In this document: in pieces, positions 19,251-27,972 of the stretch
Layout: every line of letters begins with the position of its first letter
Position numbering within the stretch: the stretch's first letter is position 1
NCBI GenBank assembly: GCA_016933335.1
Contig: JAFGBD010000025.1
Span: 1-64,000 of the forward strand
DNA length: 64,000 nucleotides
Source: Bacteroidales bacterium
Lineage (GTDB): Bacteria > Bacteroidota > Bacteroidia > Bacteroidales > UBA10428
Direction: 5' to 3'
Notes under the pieces: generated by a model
Told to the model about the DNA's origin: nothing
Database searches by the model: none
Seen by the model: the letters and a program-made list of their open reading frames with translations, nothing else
Program-made: the position numbers and the translations under genes

Positions 19251-19743
19251 GGAAAAACTGTTATTGTCATTTGAAGATATTCAGGCAGAGGTTTCTGATG
19301 AACACAGGCTGACTGTCAATTGCAGGAAAGATACGGTTATTACAGTGTTAAGTTTCCTGAATAACAGTGGATATGATCACCTGGCGCTCATATCCTGTGT
19401 AGACTGGATAAAAGATAATGTATTGGAACTTGTATATATTCTTACAGCATATGCCGAAGACAAAGGTAAAGCAAAAATGAATATACTGGTTAAAACAAGA
19501 ATAACAAGGGAAAAACCAGGATTGCACACGGTTATTCCTGTTTTTGAAAATGCCGAACCCTATGAACGCGAATTGCACGAGCTTTATGGTATACATTTTA
19601 TGGGCCACCCGAGATTAACGCCGCTTTTCCTTGAAAGGGAATATAAAATACCTCCGTTCAGGAAAGACTTTGATACACGAAAATATGTACAGGAAGTTTT
19701 TGATCAGATTCCTTTTGTTGAAGACAAAAAAGCGGAAAAATGA
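19225..19743 (+). CDS. NuoC (30 kDa)-like subunit (MbxK-like)
   Basis: 172 residues. ERELHELYGIHFMGHPRLTP and YKIPPFRKDF form the 30 kDa-subunit signature. No cofactor; structural partner of the NuoB/NuoD-like pair. Overlaps the next gene by four bases. Confidence 0.92.
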   Translation: MKNTGQLLKEKLLLSFEDIQAEVSDEHRLTVNCRKDTVITVLSFLNNSGYDHLALISCVDWIKDNVLELVYILTAYAEDKGKAKMNILVKTRITREKPGLHTVIPVFENAEPYERELHELYGIHFMGHPRLTPLFLEREYKIPPFRKDFDTRKYVQEVFDQIPFVEDKKAEK

Positions 19744-20837
19744 GAGAACTTGAACTATATTTTGGTCCGCAGCATCTCGGGATGGTAGGTAATTTCAGCA
19801 TTACCTTAAATGTTGAAGGAGACCGTATTGTCAAGGCAACTGCCAATCCCGGATTTCTTCATCGCGGCTTCGAAAAGCTCATGGAACAGCGGACATGGAT
19901 ACAGAATTTTCCTTTGGTCTGCCGGATTAATGTTGTGGAACCTGATCATATGGAATTGATGTATGCCATGGCAGTTGAAAAATTAGCCGGTATTGAGGTT
20001 CCAGAAAGAGCCCGGTTTATAAGAAGCATTTACCTCGAGCTTGCCAGGATCGGTTCTCACTTGTTTGGTTTATGGGCTTATGCCAATATGCTGGGATTCG
20101 ATACAGTGGCCAACTGGGCAATGTATCACCGCGATCTGGTACTGGATCTTTTTGAAGAACTTACGGGAGGCAGGGTTTATCACATATACATCTGGCCAGG
20201 CGGTGTACGGCGTGATTTCCCGGAAGGATTTAAGGATAGAATAATAAATACATTACATACCATCGGAAGTTGTGTACCCGATTATGATAACACATTTTTT
20301 AACAACCGTGTATTTTACAAGCGTGCCAAAAACATAGGAAAAATAACATGCGAAGAAGCAAAAAGGATGGGTGCTGTCGGACAGGTGCTCAGAGCTACCG
20401 GCATGAAACAGGATATCCGGAAAACAGAACCCTATGCAGCCTATGATCAGGTAGACTGGGAAATTCCCGTAAGAACTGACGGAGATGCTTACTCACGAAT
20501 CTGGGTTGTACGGGATGAAATGATTGAAAGCGTCCACATGATATTCAAATTGCTGGATAAAATGCCGGAAGGGGAAGTCTATAACAAGATTCCCAATCCC
20601 TTTAAATGGAAGATTCCGGATAAAGATGCTTATGTGAGATGCGAATCATCGAGAGGTGAACTGGGGCTTTATCTGGTGAGCAACGGCGGGGATAAACCAT
20701 ACAGGGCACACTTTAGGACGCCATCCTATAATCATGGTTTGACCATTTTGGAAAAAGCGCTTGAAAATGAAAGCATTGCCGATGTAGGCAATATCATGAT
20801 CAGTTTATATATAACAGCTCCGGAAATTGACCGGTAA
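19740..20837 (+). CDS. NuoD (49 kDa)-like subunit lacking [NiFe] ligands (MbxL-like)
   Basis: 365 residues. GPQHLGMVGNFSITLNVEGD and NPGFLHRGFEKLMEQR mark the family. Group 4 hydrogenases carry two CxxC motifs that bind the Ni-Fe site. Here the first reads LVCRINVVEPDHM, with one Cys (C61), and the C-terminus reads LYITAPEIDR, with none. So it is not a hydrogenase. The enzyme could reduce sulfane sulfur as in MBS, or simply link the Fe-S chain to the membrane arm. Followed after 18 bases by the fusion gene. Confidence 0.9.
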   Translation: MRELELYFGPQHLGMVGNFSITLNVEGDRIVKATANPGFLHRGFEKLMEQRTWIQNFPLVCRINVVEPDHMELMYAMAVEKLAGIEVPERARFIRSIYLELARIGSHLFGLWAYANMLGFDTVANWAMYHRDLVLDLFEELTGGRVYHIYIWPGGVRRDFPEGFKDRIINTLHTIGSCVPDYDNTFFNNRVFYKRAKNIGKITCEEAKRMGAVGQVLRATGMKQDIRKTEPYAAYDQVDWEIPVRTDGDAYSRIWVVRDEMIESVHMIFKLLDKMPEGEVYNKIPNPFKWKIPDKDAYVRCESSRGELGLYLVSNGGDKPYRAHFRTPSYNHGLTILEKALENESIADVGNIMISLYITAPEIDR

Positions 20838-20855
20838 AAAAATGGAGGAAGCAAA

Positions 20856-22706
20856 ATGACAGGCAACAGTATTCTGAGCCCTTTTAATGCAGTTAAATAT
20901 CTTTTTGTTAAACCAAAGACAATCCGGTATCCTTTTGAACCAAAAGAACCTGCTCAAAGGTACAGGGGATTTCATGTGAACGATTGGGAAAAATGCACAG
21001 GCTGTGGCAATTGTGCAGATATTTGTCCCAACCAGGCCATTCAAATGATAAAAATGCCTGAACTGGAATCCAAATCGGGTCAAAAAAATGAACGGCCCCG
21101 GTTGGATTACGGCAGATGCTGTTTTTGCGGATTATGTGTTGATATATGTCCTCCAGGTTCACTGAAACTTACGAGGGATTATTTTCATATTCATTTTGAC
21201 CCGAAAACCTTTGTGTTTATTCCCAAGGACCAAAAAACAGAACCCGGAAAATATATGTCTGCTGAAGATTATTCTGTTCTGAAAGCAAGCTTATCGCATC
21301 GTAAAAAAGATTATGAAGGCTTTGTTTCTGATCTTAAGTTTGCTTTATTTGAACCCGATAGAGTCACAATGCCCATGATTGATCCTGATGTACGGAAACT
21401 TTCATTTATTGAGCAGGTAGTGGGTTATAACCCGGAAGAAGCAAAGAAAGAAGCCTCCCGCTGTCTGGAATGCAGACTATGTGAAGAGGCGTGCCCGGCA
21501 CATCTGAAAATCTCCGATTATATACAGGCAATATATGAAGATAAACCGGAGGAATCCCTGAAAAAAATCTATGAAGACAATCCTATCCCTTCAATTTGTG
21601 GAAGAGTTTGTATGGCCTATTGCGAGCAGGCTTGTTCATTGAGCATCAGGGGAGAAGCGCTGTCAGTAAGATGGCTTAAAAGATATGCAGCCGATACAAT
21701 CAAAGATTTTATAACAGCCCTGGAATTAAAGCCGGGTACATCTACCGGAAAAAAGATTGCTGTCATCGGCGCTGGTCCGGGTGGTTTATCCGTGGCTTAT
21801 TTTCTCCGGTTAAAAGGACATGAGGTCAATGTATACGATGCTTTACCCGGGGGCGGAGGAACAATGAGAACCGGTCCGCCTGTCTACAGGTTGCCGCTGG
21901 AAAGCATTGATAAAGATGTTAATTATATAAGATCCCTGGGCGTTGAATTCATATTCAACACCCGTATAGGTAAAGATGTATTTTTTGAAGATCTTCTGAA
22001 AGAATATGATGCTGTTTTTCTTGGAACAGGAAATACAAAGAGTCGTTCCACCAAAGTTAAAAATTATGAAAAATGCGAACTGGCCTTCGACTTTCTGAGT
22101 GATAATAAAATTGGGAAGCAACGGAAGGTTGGAAAAGAAATAATAGTCATTGGAGGTGGAAATGTAGCTCTCGATGTTGCCCGGGAAGCATTGCGATTGC
22201 AAAATATACAATATCCCGGTGAAAATATTGCTGTTAAAACCGTTTCACTTGAAGACTGGCATGAAATGCCGGCAACAAAAGAGGAGATAGAAGAGGCCAA
22301 AGAAGAAAAAATCCAGTTCAATCCTGCCTGGGGACCTAAAGAAGTGGTGTTGGATAATGATGGGAATGTTAAAGGCCTTTTGTGCAAAAAAGTGAAATCG
22401 GTATTTGACAAGGAGGGCAGATTTGCTCCCACTTTTTATGAAGAAAATGAAATGTTTCTGGAAGGGGATATGATCATTGAGGCTGTTGGTCAGGCTCCTG
22501 ATTTTTCATTTATACCTGAAAACCTTTTTGAAAAACTTGAATTTACAGAAAGAAAAAAAGTAAAAGTAGATGAAAAGGGAATGACATCAATCCGGAAGGT
22601 TTTTGCCGGAGGGGATATTGTAAATGTTAACCTTGATGCGGTTACAGCCATAGCAGATGCAAAAGTTGCTTCTGTGGGCATAGATGCATTCCTGTCCGGA
22701 AAATAA
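20856..22706 (+). CDS. NuoI-like ferredoxin subunit fused to GltD/NfnB-like NAD(P)H oxidoreductase
   Basis: 616 residues in one frame with a strong ribosome site (GGAGG before ATG). Residues 1-115 are NuoI/MbxN-like with two [4Fe-4S] motifs (C47-C50-C53-C57 and C88-C91-C94-C98). Residues 195-265 match the GltD/NfnB N-terminus (C203-C206-C209-C213 and C248-C252-C256-C260). Then an FAD Rossmann motif (VIGAGPGG, 303-310), an NAD(P)H Rossmann motif (VIGGGNVALD, 431-440) and the final FAD segment AGGDIVNVNLDAVTAIADA. It would give the complex its own NAD(P)H site and four clusters leading to the NuoB-like subunit. Direction of electron flow is unknown. Confidence 0.92.
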   Translation: MTGNSILSPFNAVKYLFVKPKTIRYPFEPKEPAQRYRGFHVNDWEKCTGCGNCADICPNQAIQMIKMPELESKSGQKNERPRLDYGRCCFCGLCVDICPPGSLKLTRDYFHIHFDPKTFVFIPKDQKTEPGKYMSAEDYSVLKASLSHRKKDYEGFVSDLKFALFEPDRVTMPMIDPDVRKLSFIEQVVGYNPEEAKKEASRCLECRLCEEACPAHLKISDYIQAIYEDKPEESLKKIYEDNPIPSICGRVCMAYCEQACSLSIRGEALSVRWLKRYAADTIKDFITALELKPGTSTGKKIAVIGAGPGGLSVAYFLRLKGHEVNVYDALPGGGGTMRTGPPVYRLPLESIDKDVNYIRSLGVEFIFNTRIGKDVFFEDLLKEYDAVFLGTGNTKSRSTKVKNYEKCELAFDFLSDNKIGKQRKVGKEIIVIGGGNVALDVAREALRLQNIQYPGENIAVKTVSLEDWHEMPATKEEIEEAKEEKIQFNPAWGPKEVVLDNDGNVKGLLCKKVKSVFDKEGRFAPTFYEENEMFLEGDMIIEAVGQAPDFSFIPENLFEKLEFTERKKVKVDEKGMTSIRKVFAGGDIVNVNLDAVTAIADAKVASVGIDAFLSGK

Positions 22707-22730
22707 AAACAACATGATTACCAGCAGGAA

Positions 22731-23615
22731 ATGAGAGAATTAATTGGTGTGAAACAAAATTCAAAATCGCTTTCATTATTTTTCACATACCACAATAAAA
22801 AGGGTATCTTTATTTTATATGCTACAATATTTATCATGGGCCTTTTTTCTTTTTGTGCAGACAAAGACAAGGCGGAAAAAGCATCTCCTTTTTTTGTTGA
22901 ATCTGAAACCGAAAAACCGGAAATCGTTTTAATTTCTGTTTATGATAACTACATGGTAAATCCGGAACTAAAAACTTCATGGGGTTTTGCATGCGTTATA
23001 GAAACACCGGCAGAAAAATTATTGTTCGATACTGGAGGTGATCCTGTGATTTTGCTTTCCAATATGCAAAAAATGAATATTGATCCCGGGTCAATTGACA
23101 AAGTAATTATTTCTCATGTTCATGGAGATCATGCAGGCGGTTTAGAAGGATTTTTAGAAAAGAATAATGATGTTACCGTGTTTATCCCGGCTTCCTTTCC
23201 AGGTTCGATTAAAAATATGATCATCAATGAAGGAGCTGGATTTATAGTGATCTCTGAGGCTAAAAAAATTTCTGATTTTATATATTCTACCGGAGAACTT
23301 GAAGGCCCTCCCCAAGAGCAATCTATAATAATAGATTCGAAAAAAGGATTAATCGTGATTACCGGTTGTGCTCATCCCGGAATTGTAAAGATTGTAGAAA
23401 AGGCCAAACAACTGATGGAAAAAGACAGCTTATATCTTGTAACAGGAGGTTTCCATAATCCTCCCATGGCTGTGGTTAAAAAGTTCAGAGCACTTGGAGT
23501 AAAAAAAGTTGCACCGTCACATTGCACGGGTGATCGCGTCAGGGAGGCATTTTCACAAGAATATAAAGAAGATTTCATAGAATACGGAGTAGGGAGAAGA
23601 ATTGAGATAAAATAA
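22731..23615 (+). CDS. Exported MBL-fold hydrolase, likely lipoprotein
   Basis: 294 residues. After a basic N-terminus there is one hydrophobic helix (IFILYATIFIMGLFSF) ending in Cys, a plausible lipobox. Metal-binding motif SHVHGDHAGG, then TGCAHPGI and a late TGGFH and PSHCTGDR, as in the MBL group related to dihydropterin-methyl-aminobenzene phosphate synthase. It lies 24 bases after the fusion gene, so probably the last gene of the operon. A cytosolic paralog is at 40609. Substrate unknown. Confidence 0.82.
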   Translation: MRELIGVKQNSKSLSLFFTYHNKKGIFILYATIFIMGLFSFCADKDKAEKASPFFVESETEKPEIVLISVYDNYMVNPELKTSWGFACVIETPAEKLLFDTGGDPVILLSNMQKMNIDPGSIDKVIISHVHGDHAGGLEGFLEKNNDVTVFIPASFPGSIKNMIINEGAGFIVISEAKKISDFIYSTGELEGPPQEQSIIIDSKKGLIVITGCAHPGIVKIVEKAKQLMEKDSLYLVTGGFHNPPMAVVKKFRALGVKKVAPSHCTGDRVREAFSQEYKEDFIEYGVGRRIEIK

Positions 23616-23643
23616 GCATTTGTTATCCCTGACTTTTTTTATT

Positions 23644-23892
23644 CTACTGTAGACCTTTATTTATTGTACCGTCAGGAAGCATATTGTCAGGATGGGGCCG
23701 ACCGTTTTCCTCCATTTGATATCGTATACAGCTTTCCCAGTCACCTTTACAATACAATTCAATCCATTCTTTATCCAGCTTGCCTTCTTCAAAAAATCTT
23801 TTCATCGGGCAGACCGGGTACCATTTGCAATCCTCTCTGAAAAAATGCCATCTTTTCAATTTATTGTTGCATTGTTTCTGAAAAAATACCAT
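23644..23892 (-). CDS. Small cysteine-containing protein
   Basis: 82 residues as read from ATG 23892; core DCKWYPVCPMKRFFEEGKLD and YCKGDWESCIRYQMEE with four spaced cysteines and a tail HPDNMLPDGTI. I have the impression of similar small Cys proteins in anaerobes but cannot name the family. The first 20 or so residues come from a 41-base tandem duplication (see 23837-23909), so the true start may be further in, for instance the TTG giving LKRWHFFREDC. Last gene of the thiamine operon, 9 bases after tenA. Confidence 0.6.
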   Translation of the reverse strand: MVFFQKQCNNKLKRWHFFREDCKWYPVCPMKRFFEEGKLDKEWIELYCKGDWESCIRYQMEENGRPHPDNMLPDGTINKGLQ

Positions 23893-23909
23893 CTTTTTAA
23901 TTTATTGTT
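23837..23909. repeat. 41-base-period tandem duplication over the tenA stop
   Basis: Segments 23837-23868 and 23878-23909 match at 30 of 32 positions at an offset of 41 bases. The right copy contains the tenA stop codon and the start ATG of the small gene; the left copy lies inside the small gene. As 41 is not a multiple of three, the duplication changed the frame at the 5' end of the downstream gene. Confidence 0.8.
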
Positions 23910-24549
23910 TGGAAGCCTCTTCGAACACTCGCAATTCATGTTTTATAGCTTCGGTAAAAGCACTCTCCATTTGTTCCCTGATAGCGGAATCTGACCTTTG
24001 CCCCAGATTTTCCGTTATGCGGATAAATTTTTTGGTATATTGTATGTATTCGTCTCCTGAATAAGTATCTATCCATTTCCGGTACGGATTGTTCCCGATG
24101 GTATTCTTAAAAACATGTTCTCCTGTTTTATAGTAAAGCCAGAAACAGGGTAACAAAGCAGCTACTGCAACAGGGTAGGGTGAGTTAAAGGCATTGTTAA
24201 TCAAAAAATCTGCATACGCATTAAAAGCCGGTGATTTTTCTAAAGCTTCGGGAATACTGAATAGCCGTATAAATTCATCATGCAGGGCTCGTTCTATATC
24301 TAATCCGTCTTTCGCCAGTTGAAGAAAAAAATACATTTCATCAGGACTTGGAGCCCTGGCAGCAGTGACAGCCAGAGCTCTCGAATCATCAATAATATAT
24401 AATACATCCTGCGAAAGATAGTGAGTAAACCATTTGCGCGGCAGTGTTCCGTCTGTCAGGCGCCTGACAAACAAACAACTGATAATCTGTTCATAAAACG
24501 GCTGAACGGTCATCCATAACTTGCGGGTAAATGATCCGGCAGGTTCCAT
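23902..24549 (-). CDS. tenA: TenA family thiaminase II / aminopyrimidine hydrolase
   Basis: 215 residues. All-helical TenA fold with the catalytic Cys135 (ALLPCFWLYY), Asp48 in YLSQDVLYI and the C-terminal Glu in HELRVFEE. Hydrolyses amino-HMP from degraded thiamine to HMP, feeding ThiD. Its start overlaps the thiD stop by one base. Confidence 0.92.
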   Translation of the reverse strand: MEPAGSFTRKLWMTVQPFYEQIISCLFVRRLTDGTLPRKWFTHYLSQDVLYIIDDSRALAVTAARAPSPDEMYFFLQLAKDGLDIERALHDEFIRLFSIPEALEKSPAFNAYADFLINNAFNSPYPVAVAALLPCFWLYYKTGEHVFKNTIGNNPYRKWIDTYSGDEYIQYTKKFIRITENLGQRSDSAIREQMESAFTEAIKHELRVFEEASKQ

Positions 24550-25367
24550 TATTTCCAGTATTTGTAAAAGTGGTGCACAGGGCCATGCCCTTTCCCCAGA
24601 ATATACCTGGTACCGCTGGCAATAGCTCCCTTTGTAAAATCTTTTGCATGTCTTACGGCATCATTTAAGGATAAACCGTGGGCTAAAAACGATGCAATAG
24701 CCGATGACAAGGTACAACCTGTTCCATGTGTGTTCTTTGTGGATATCCTTTTTGAATTCAGCTCAAGAACAGAGCCATCCTCAAAATTATAAAAGATATC
24801 CGTCAGTTCGTTACCAGTCAGATGACCGGCTTTTAACAATACAGAAACGCCATGGTTCCTCGATAACTTCTCAGCCATTACAGTCAGCATTTCCTGCGAT
24901 TGTATTTTTTCTCCCAGCAGGATTTCTGCTTCCGGAATATTGGGTGTGACAATCCTGGCAACAGGTATCAGTTCTTTTTTTAATGTTTCAATAGCGTCAT
25001 CCTGCAAAAGCTTATCGCCTGATTTAGCCACCATTACCGGATCGAGCACAATGTTCCTGATGCGATAACCGGCAAGTGTTCTTTTTACCGTTTTGATGAC
25101 TTCAGATGAATGCAACATTCCTATTTTTACGGCATCTGCTCCTATATCATCAAGCACCGCAGAAATCTGTCCGCTAACTGCTTCAATCGGGATCGGATAT
25201 ACACCGCTTACAATGGTTGTGTTCTGAATGGTTATGGCTGTAATGGCAGACATTGCATAACAGCCGCAGGCCGATATGGTTTTAATATCAGCCTGGATTC
25301 CTGCTCCTCCGCCCGAATCGCTTCCGGCAATCGTCAATACTCTTTTATATTTATATTGTTTATCCAT
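24549..25367 (-). CDS. thiD: Hydroxymethylpyrimidine/phosphomethylpyrimidine kinase
   Basis: 272 residues, ribokinase fold. GSDSGGGAGIQADIKT near residues 15-30 and NTHGTGCTLSSAIAS near the C-terminus with the catalytic Asp/Cys loop. Phosphorylates HMP twice to HMP-PP. Follows thiL by five bases. Confidence 0.96.
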   Translation of the reverse strand: MDKQYKYKRVLTIAGSDSGGGAGIQADIKTISACGCYAMSAITAITIQNTTIVSGVYPIPIEAVSGQISAVLDDIGADAVKIGMLHSSEVIKTVKRTLAGYRIRNIVLDPVMVAKSGDKLLQDDAIETLKKELIPVARIVTPNIPEAEILLGEKIQSQEMLTVMAEKLSRNHGVSVLLKAGHLTGNELTDIFYNFEDGSVLELNSKRISTKNTHGTGCTLSSAIASFLAHGLSLNDAVRHAKDFTKGAIASGTRYILGKGHGPVHHFYKYWK

Positions 25368-25372
25368 ACTTC

Positions 25373-26377
25373 TTAAACACTAAAATGATCAAATCCATGT
25401 TTATTTAACACAACCTGTTGACTGTTTTTCATCCAGTTTATCCGGGATTCCCCCTCAATAATTCTACCAATTTGTATCAAATCCCGGCTAAAAACAGTTT
25501 TAAAACCGGCCTTTATTGATGCTAAAGAACCGGCCTCTACCGTACACAACAAAACATAATCTTCCCCGCCACAAGTGACAAGTTTATCAAGATCCCATCC
25601 TTTCGCGACCGTCACCTTTCTGAGTGTATCGGAAACAGGTATTTTATCAAGTTCAACCACGGCTGATTTTCCGGAAGCTTTTAAAATGTGCATCAGGTCG
25701 GAAGATATGCCATCCGATACATCCATCATGGCATGTACCCCTGATTGTTTTGCCAGCCATAATCCTTCTTTTACATGAGGTTCAGGCAAATGGTGGCTTA
25801 GAATCAATTGCAGGTTATCCTTTGTTTCCGGCAGATTGTTTAATAAAACCTCAAGTCCTCCGGCAGAATCGCCAAGAAAACCAGTTACACACACAATATC
25901 TCCGCTTTGGGCCATAGAACGTAAAAGGGCTTTACCTCGTCTGCATTTGCCGACTATTCCCACGTTAATTGTTAAATACTTCTTTGATTTTGTGGTGTCG
26001 CCACCCAGAAGCGGAACCTTGTATTTTTGAGAAAGCTTGTGGTAACCTTCCATTAGCGCATCGAGATACTCTACTTCGGTTTCAGCCGGAATTCCTATGG
26101 ACAGAAAAGAGCCAACCGGCTCAGCACCCATTGCCGCGATATCGCTTAAATTGACGGCAAGTGATTTATAGCCCAGCTGTCCGGGTGTTATGCGGTGTTT
26201 CAAAAAATGGATATCTTCTATTAATAAATCAGTTGTAATCACATAATCTTCTTTTTCATTGTATGGTATAATGGCGCAATCATCGCCAATACCCAAAAAA
26301 TCAGGTAACAACAAATGTCTGAACATACCCGAAATACGATCAATAAATCCGAATTCCCCTATTTCATGTATTTTCAT
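25373..26377 (-). CDS. thiL: Thiamine-monophosphate kinase
   Basis: 334 residues, PurM-like fold. FLGIGDDCAIIPYNEKEDYV at the N-terminus, the HRITPGQLGYKSLAVNLSDIAAMGA segment, and DVSDGISSDLMHIL. Phosphorylates thiamine monophosphate to the pyrophosphate. A 79-base gap separates it from thiE upstream on the strand; no separate promoter recognised. Confidence 0.96.
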   Translation of the reverse strand: MKIHEIGEFGFIDRISGMFRHLLLPDFLGIGDDCAIIPYNEKEDYVITTDLLIEDIHFLKHRITPGQLGYKSLAVNLSDIAAMGAEPVGSFLSIGIPAETEVEYLDALMEGYHKLSQKYKVPLLGGDTTKSKKYLTINVGIVGKCRRGKALLRSMAQSGDIVCVTGFLGDSAGGLEVLLNNLPETKDNLQLILSHHLPEPHVKEGLWLAKQSGVHAMMDVSDGISSDLMHILKASGKSAVVELDKIPVSDTLRKVTVAKGWDLDKLVTCGGEDYVLLCTVEAGSLASIKAGFKTVFSRDLIQIGRIIEGESRINWMKNSQQVVLNKHGFDHFSV

Positions 26378-26456
26378 GTCATACTATCATTGAGAGTTAA
26401 AGCGTCATAATCTGCTTATTGACGTAAAATGAGGCAAAAATAAATGATTTTGCAAG

Positions 26457-27131
26457 TTAACCAGGTTCACTTTTTCCGGCTGTTTTAAATTTATCTATTT
26501 CCTGCCTGATTTCGCGGGTTGCCTTCATGGGATCATCTGCAGAGACTATGGCAGAAACTACAGCTAAACCGTTTGCCCCCGCCTTTAATACTTCTGCTGC
26601 ATTCTTTGCATGAATACCACCAATAGCCACCATGCAGTGTTTTGAAAAAGAGGCAATCCTGCGCACTCCTTCAAGTCCCAATGAATTTGTAAGTTCAGGT
26701 TTTGTACCTGTCACGAATACGGGAGATAACCCGATATAGTCCACATCGAATTCATCTGCCACCTTTGCCTGCTCAATGTTTTCTACCGAAAGGCCAATAA
26801 TTTTGTTCTTTCCCAATATCTTACGTGCAATAGTGTATGGCATGTCCTCCTGGCCGATATGCAGGCCGTCTGCATCCGAAGCTAGTGCCACATCAAGCCG
26901 GTCGTTTATTATCAGCGGGATGTGATATGAATCAAGCAGTTTCTTAATCAGGATAGCCAGGTTAACAAAATCAAGTGTTGAACAATCTTTTTCCCTGAGC
27001 TGTACCATGGTAGCACCACCTTTAGCAGCCTGTTCAACAATAAACTCAACAGGCCGGCCTTTTGCAAGCATCTGGTCGGTTACAAGGTACAGAGTGGGAT
27101 CAAAGTTTTTCACACGTTTTAAATTAAACAT
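26457..27131 (-). CDS. thiE: Thiamine-phosphate synthase
   Basis: 224 residues, TIM barrel. VQLREKDCSTLDF, INDRLDVALASDADGLHIGQ and VAIGGIHAKNAAEVLKAGANG. Couples HMP-PP with the thiazole phosphate. Forty bases after thiM. Confidence 0.96.
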   Translation of the reverse strand: MFNLKRVKNFDPTLYLVTDQMLAKGRPVEFIVEQAAKGGATMVQLREKDCSTLDFVNLAILIKKLLDSYHIPLIINDRLDVALASDADGLHIGQEDMPYTIARKILGKNKIIGLSVENIEQAKVADEFDVDYIGLSPVFVTGTKPELTNSLGLEGVRRIASFSKHCMVAIGGIHAKNAAEVLKAGANGLAVVSAIVSADDPMKATREIRQEIDKFKTAGKSEPG

Positions 27132-27171
27132 TCAAATGTAAATACATCAATCAAAAATTCTGTGTGTTTCA

Positions 27172-27969
27172 TTATTTCACATCAAAAAGATCCGCTATTT
27201 CTTTATCTGAAAGCGTATACAATTCATCCAGAAAATGCATCTGCATCGTGCCCGGTCCGTCGGATTTTTTTGCTGCCAGCTCTCCTGCAATACCCATAAC
27301 AGTCATGGCATGGGCTGAAGCTAAAAGAAAATTCCTATTGACAGCGATAAAAGCACCAACAAGGGCAGTAGCCGAACATCCCATCCCGGTTACTTTTCCC
27401 ATCATGGGTGAACCATTTCTGACTTCAATTGCTGATTGATTATCAATGATGTAGTCAACAGGACCGCTAATAACAATCACCGCACCTGTATCTTTTGTAA
27501 GGAGTCTTGCGGCATGAAGGGCGGATTCAGAAGTAGCAATGCTGTCAACTCCTTTTGTATTTCCCTTTTCATTGACCAGCGCCATGATTTCAGATGCATT
27601 ACCACGAATTACTCGGGGCCGGCATTCTTTTATAATCTGAAGAGCGGTTTTGGTCCTGTAAGAAGTGGCCCCAGCGCCAACCGGATCAAAAACCATGGGA
27701 ATATCCCTTTCCCTGGCTGTCTTCCCGGCTTTTATCATAGCATCAATCCAGCTTTTGCTCAGCGTACCGGTATTAATAACAAGGGAGGATGCAATTTTTA
27801 CCATATCCTCAACTTCATTAACTGCATGGGCCATCACAGGAGAGGCTCCGACAGCCAGTAAAGCATTTGCAGTAGTATTCATCACCACATAATTGGTAAT
27901 GTTATGTACCAATGGTGATTGTGATTGAATCGCATGTAAATCCTTGATTACAGATTCTCTTGATATCAT
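27172..27969 (-). CDS. thiM: Hydroxyethylthiazole kinase
   Basis: 265 residues. SPLVHNITNYVVMN, ASPVMAHAVNEVEDM, DPVGAGATSYR and GMGCSATALVGAF with the catalytic Cys. Salvages the thiazole alcohol. With thiD and tenA and with no thiC or thiG in the window, the operon is for salvage. Starts three bases after the methyltransferase. Confidence 0.96.
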   Translation of the reverse strand: MISRESVIKDLHAIQSQSPLVHNITNYVVMNTTANALLAVGASPVMAHAVNEVEDMVKIASSLVINTGTLSKSWIDAMIKAGKTARERDIPMVFDPVGAGATSYRTKTALQIIKECRPRVIRGNASEIMALVNEKGNTKGVDSIATSESALHAARLLTKDTGAVIVISGPVDYIIDNQSAIEVRNGSPMMGKVTGMGCSATALVGAFIAVNRNFLLASAHAMTVMGIAGELAAKKSDGPGTMQMHFLDELYTLSDKEIADLFDVK

Positions 27970-27972
27970 AAT

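Noticed and set aside
19740-20837. Annotation as group 4 [NiFe] hydrogenase large subunit
   Set aside because: Neither of the two CxxC motifs that bind the Ni-Fe site is present.
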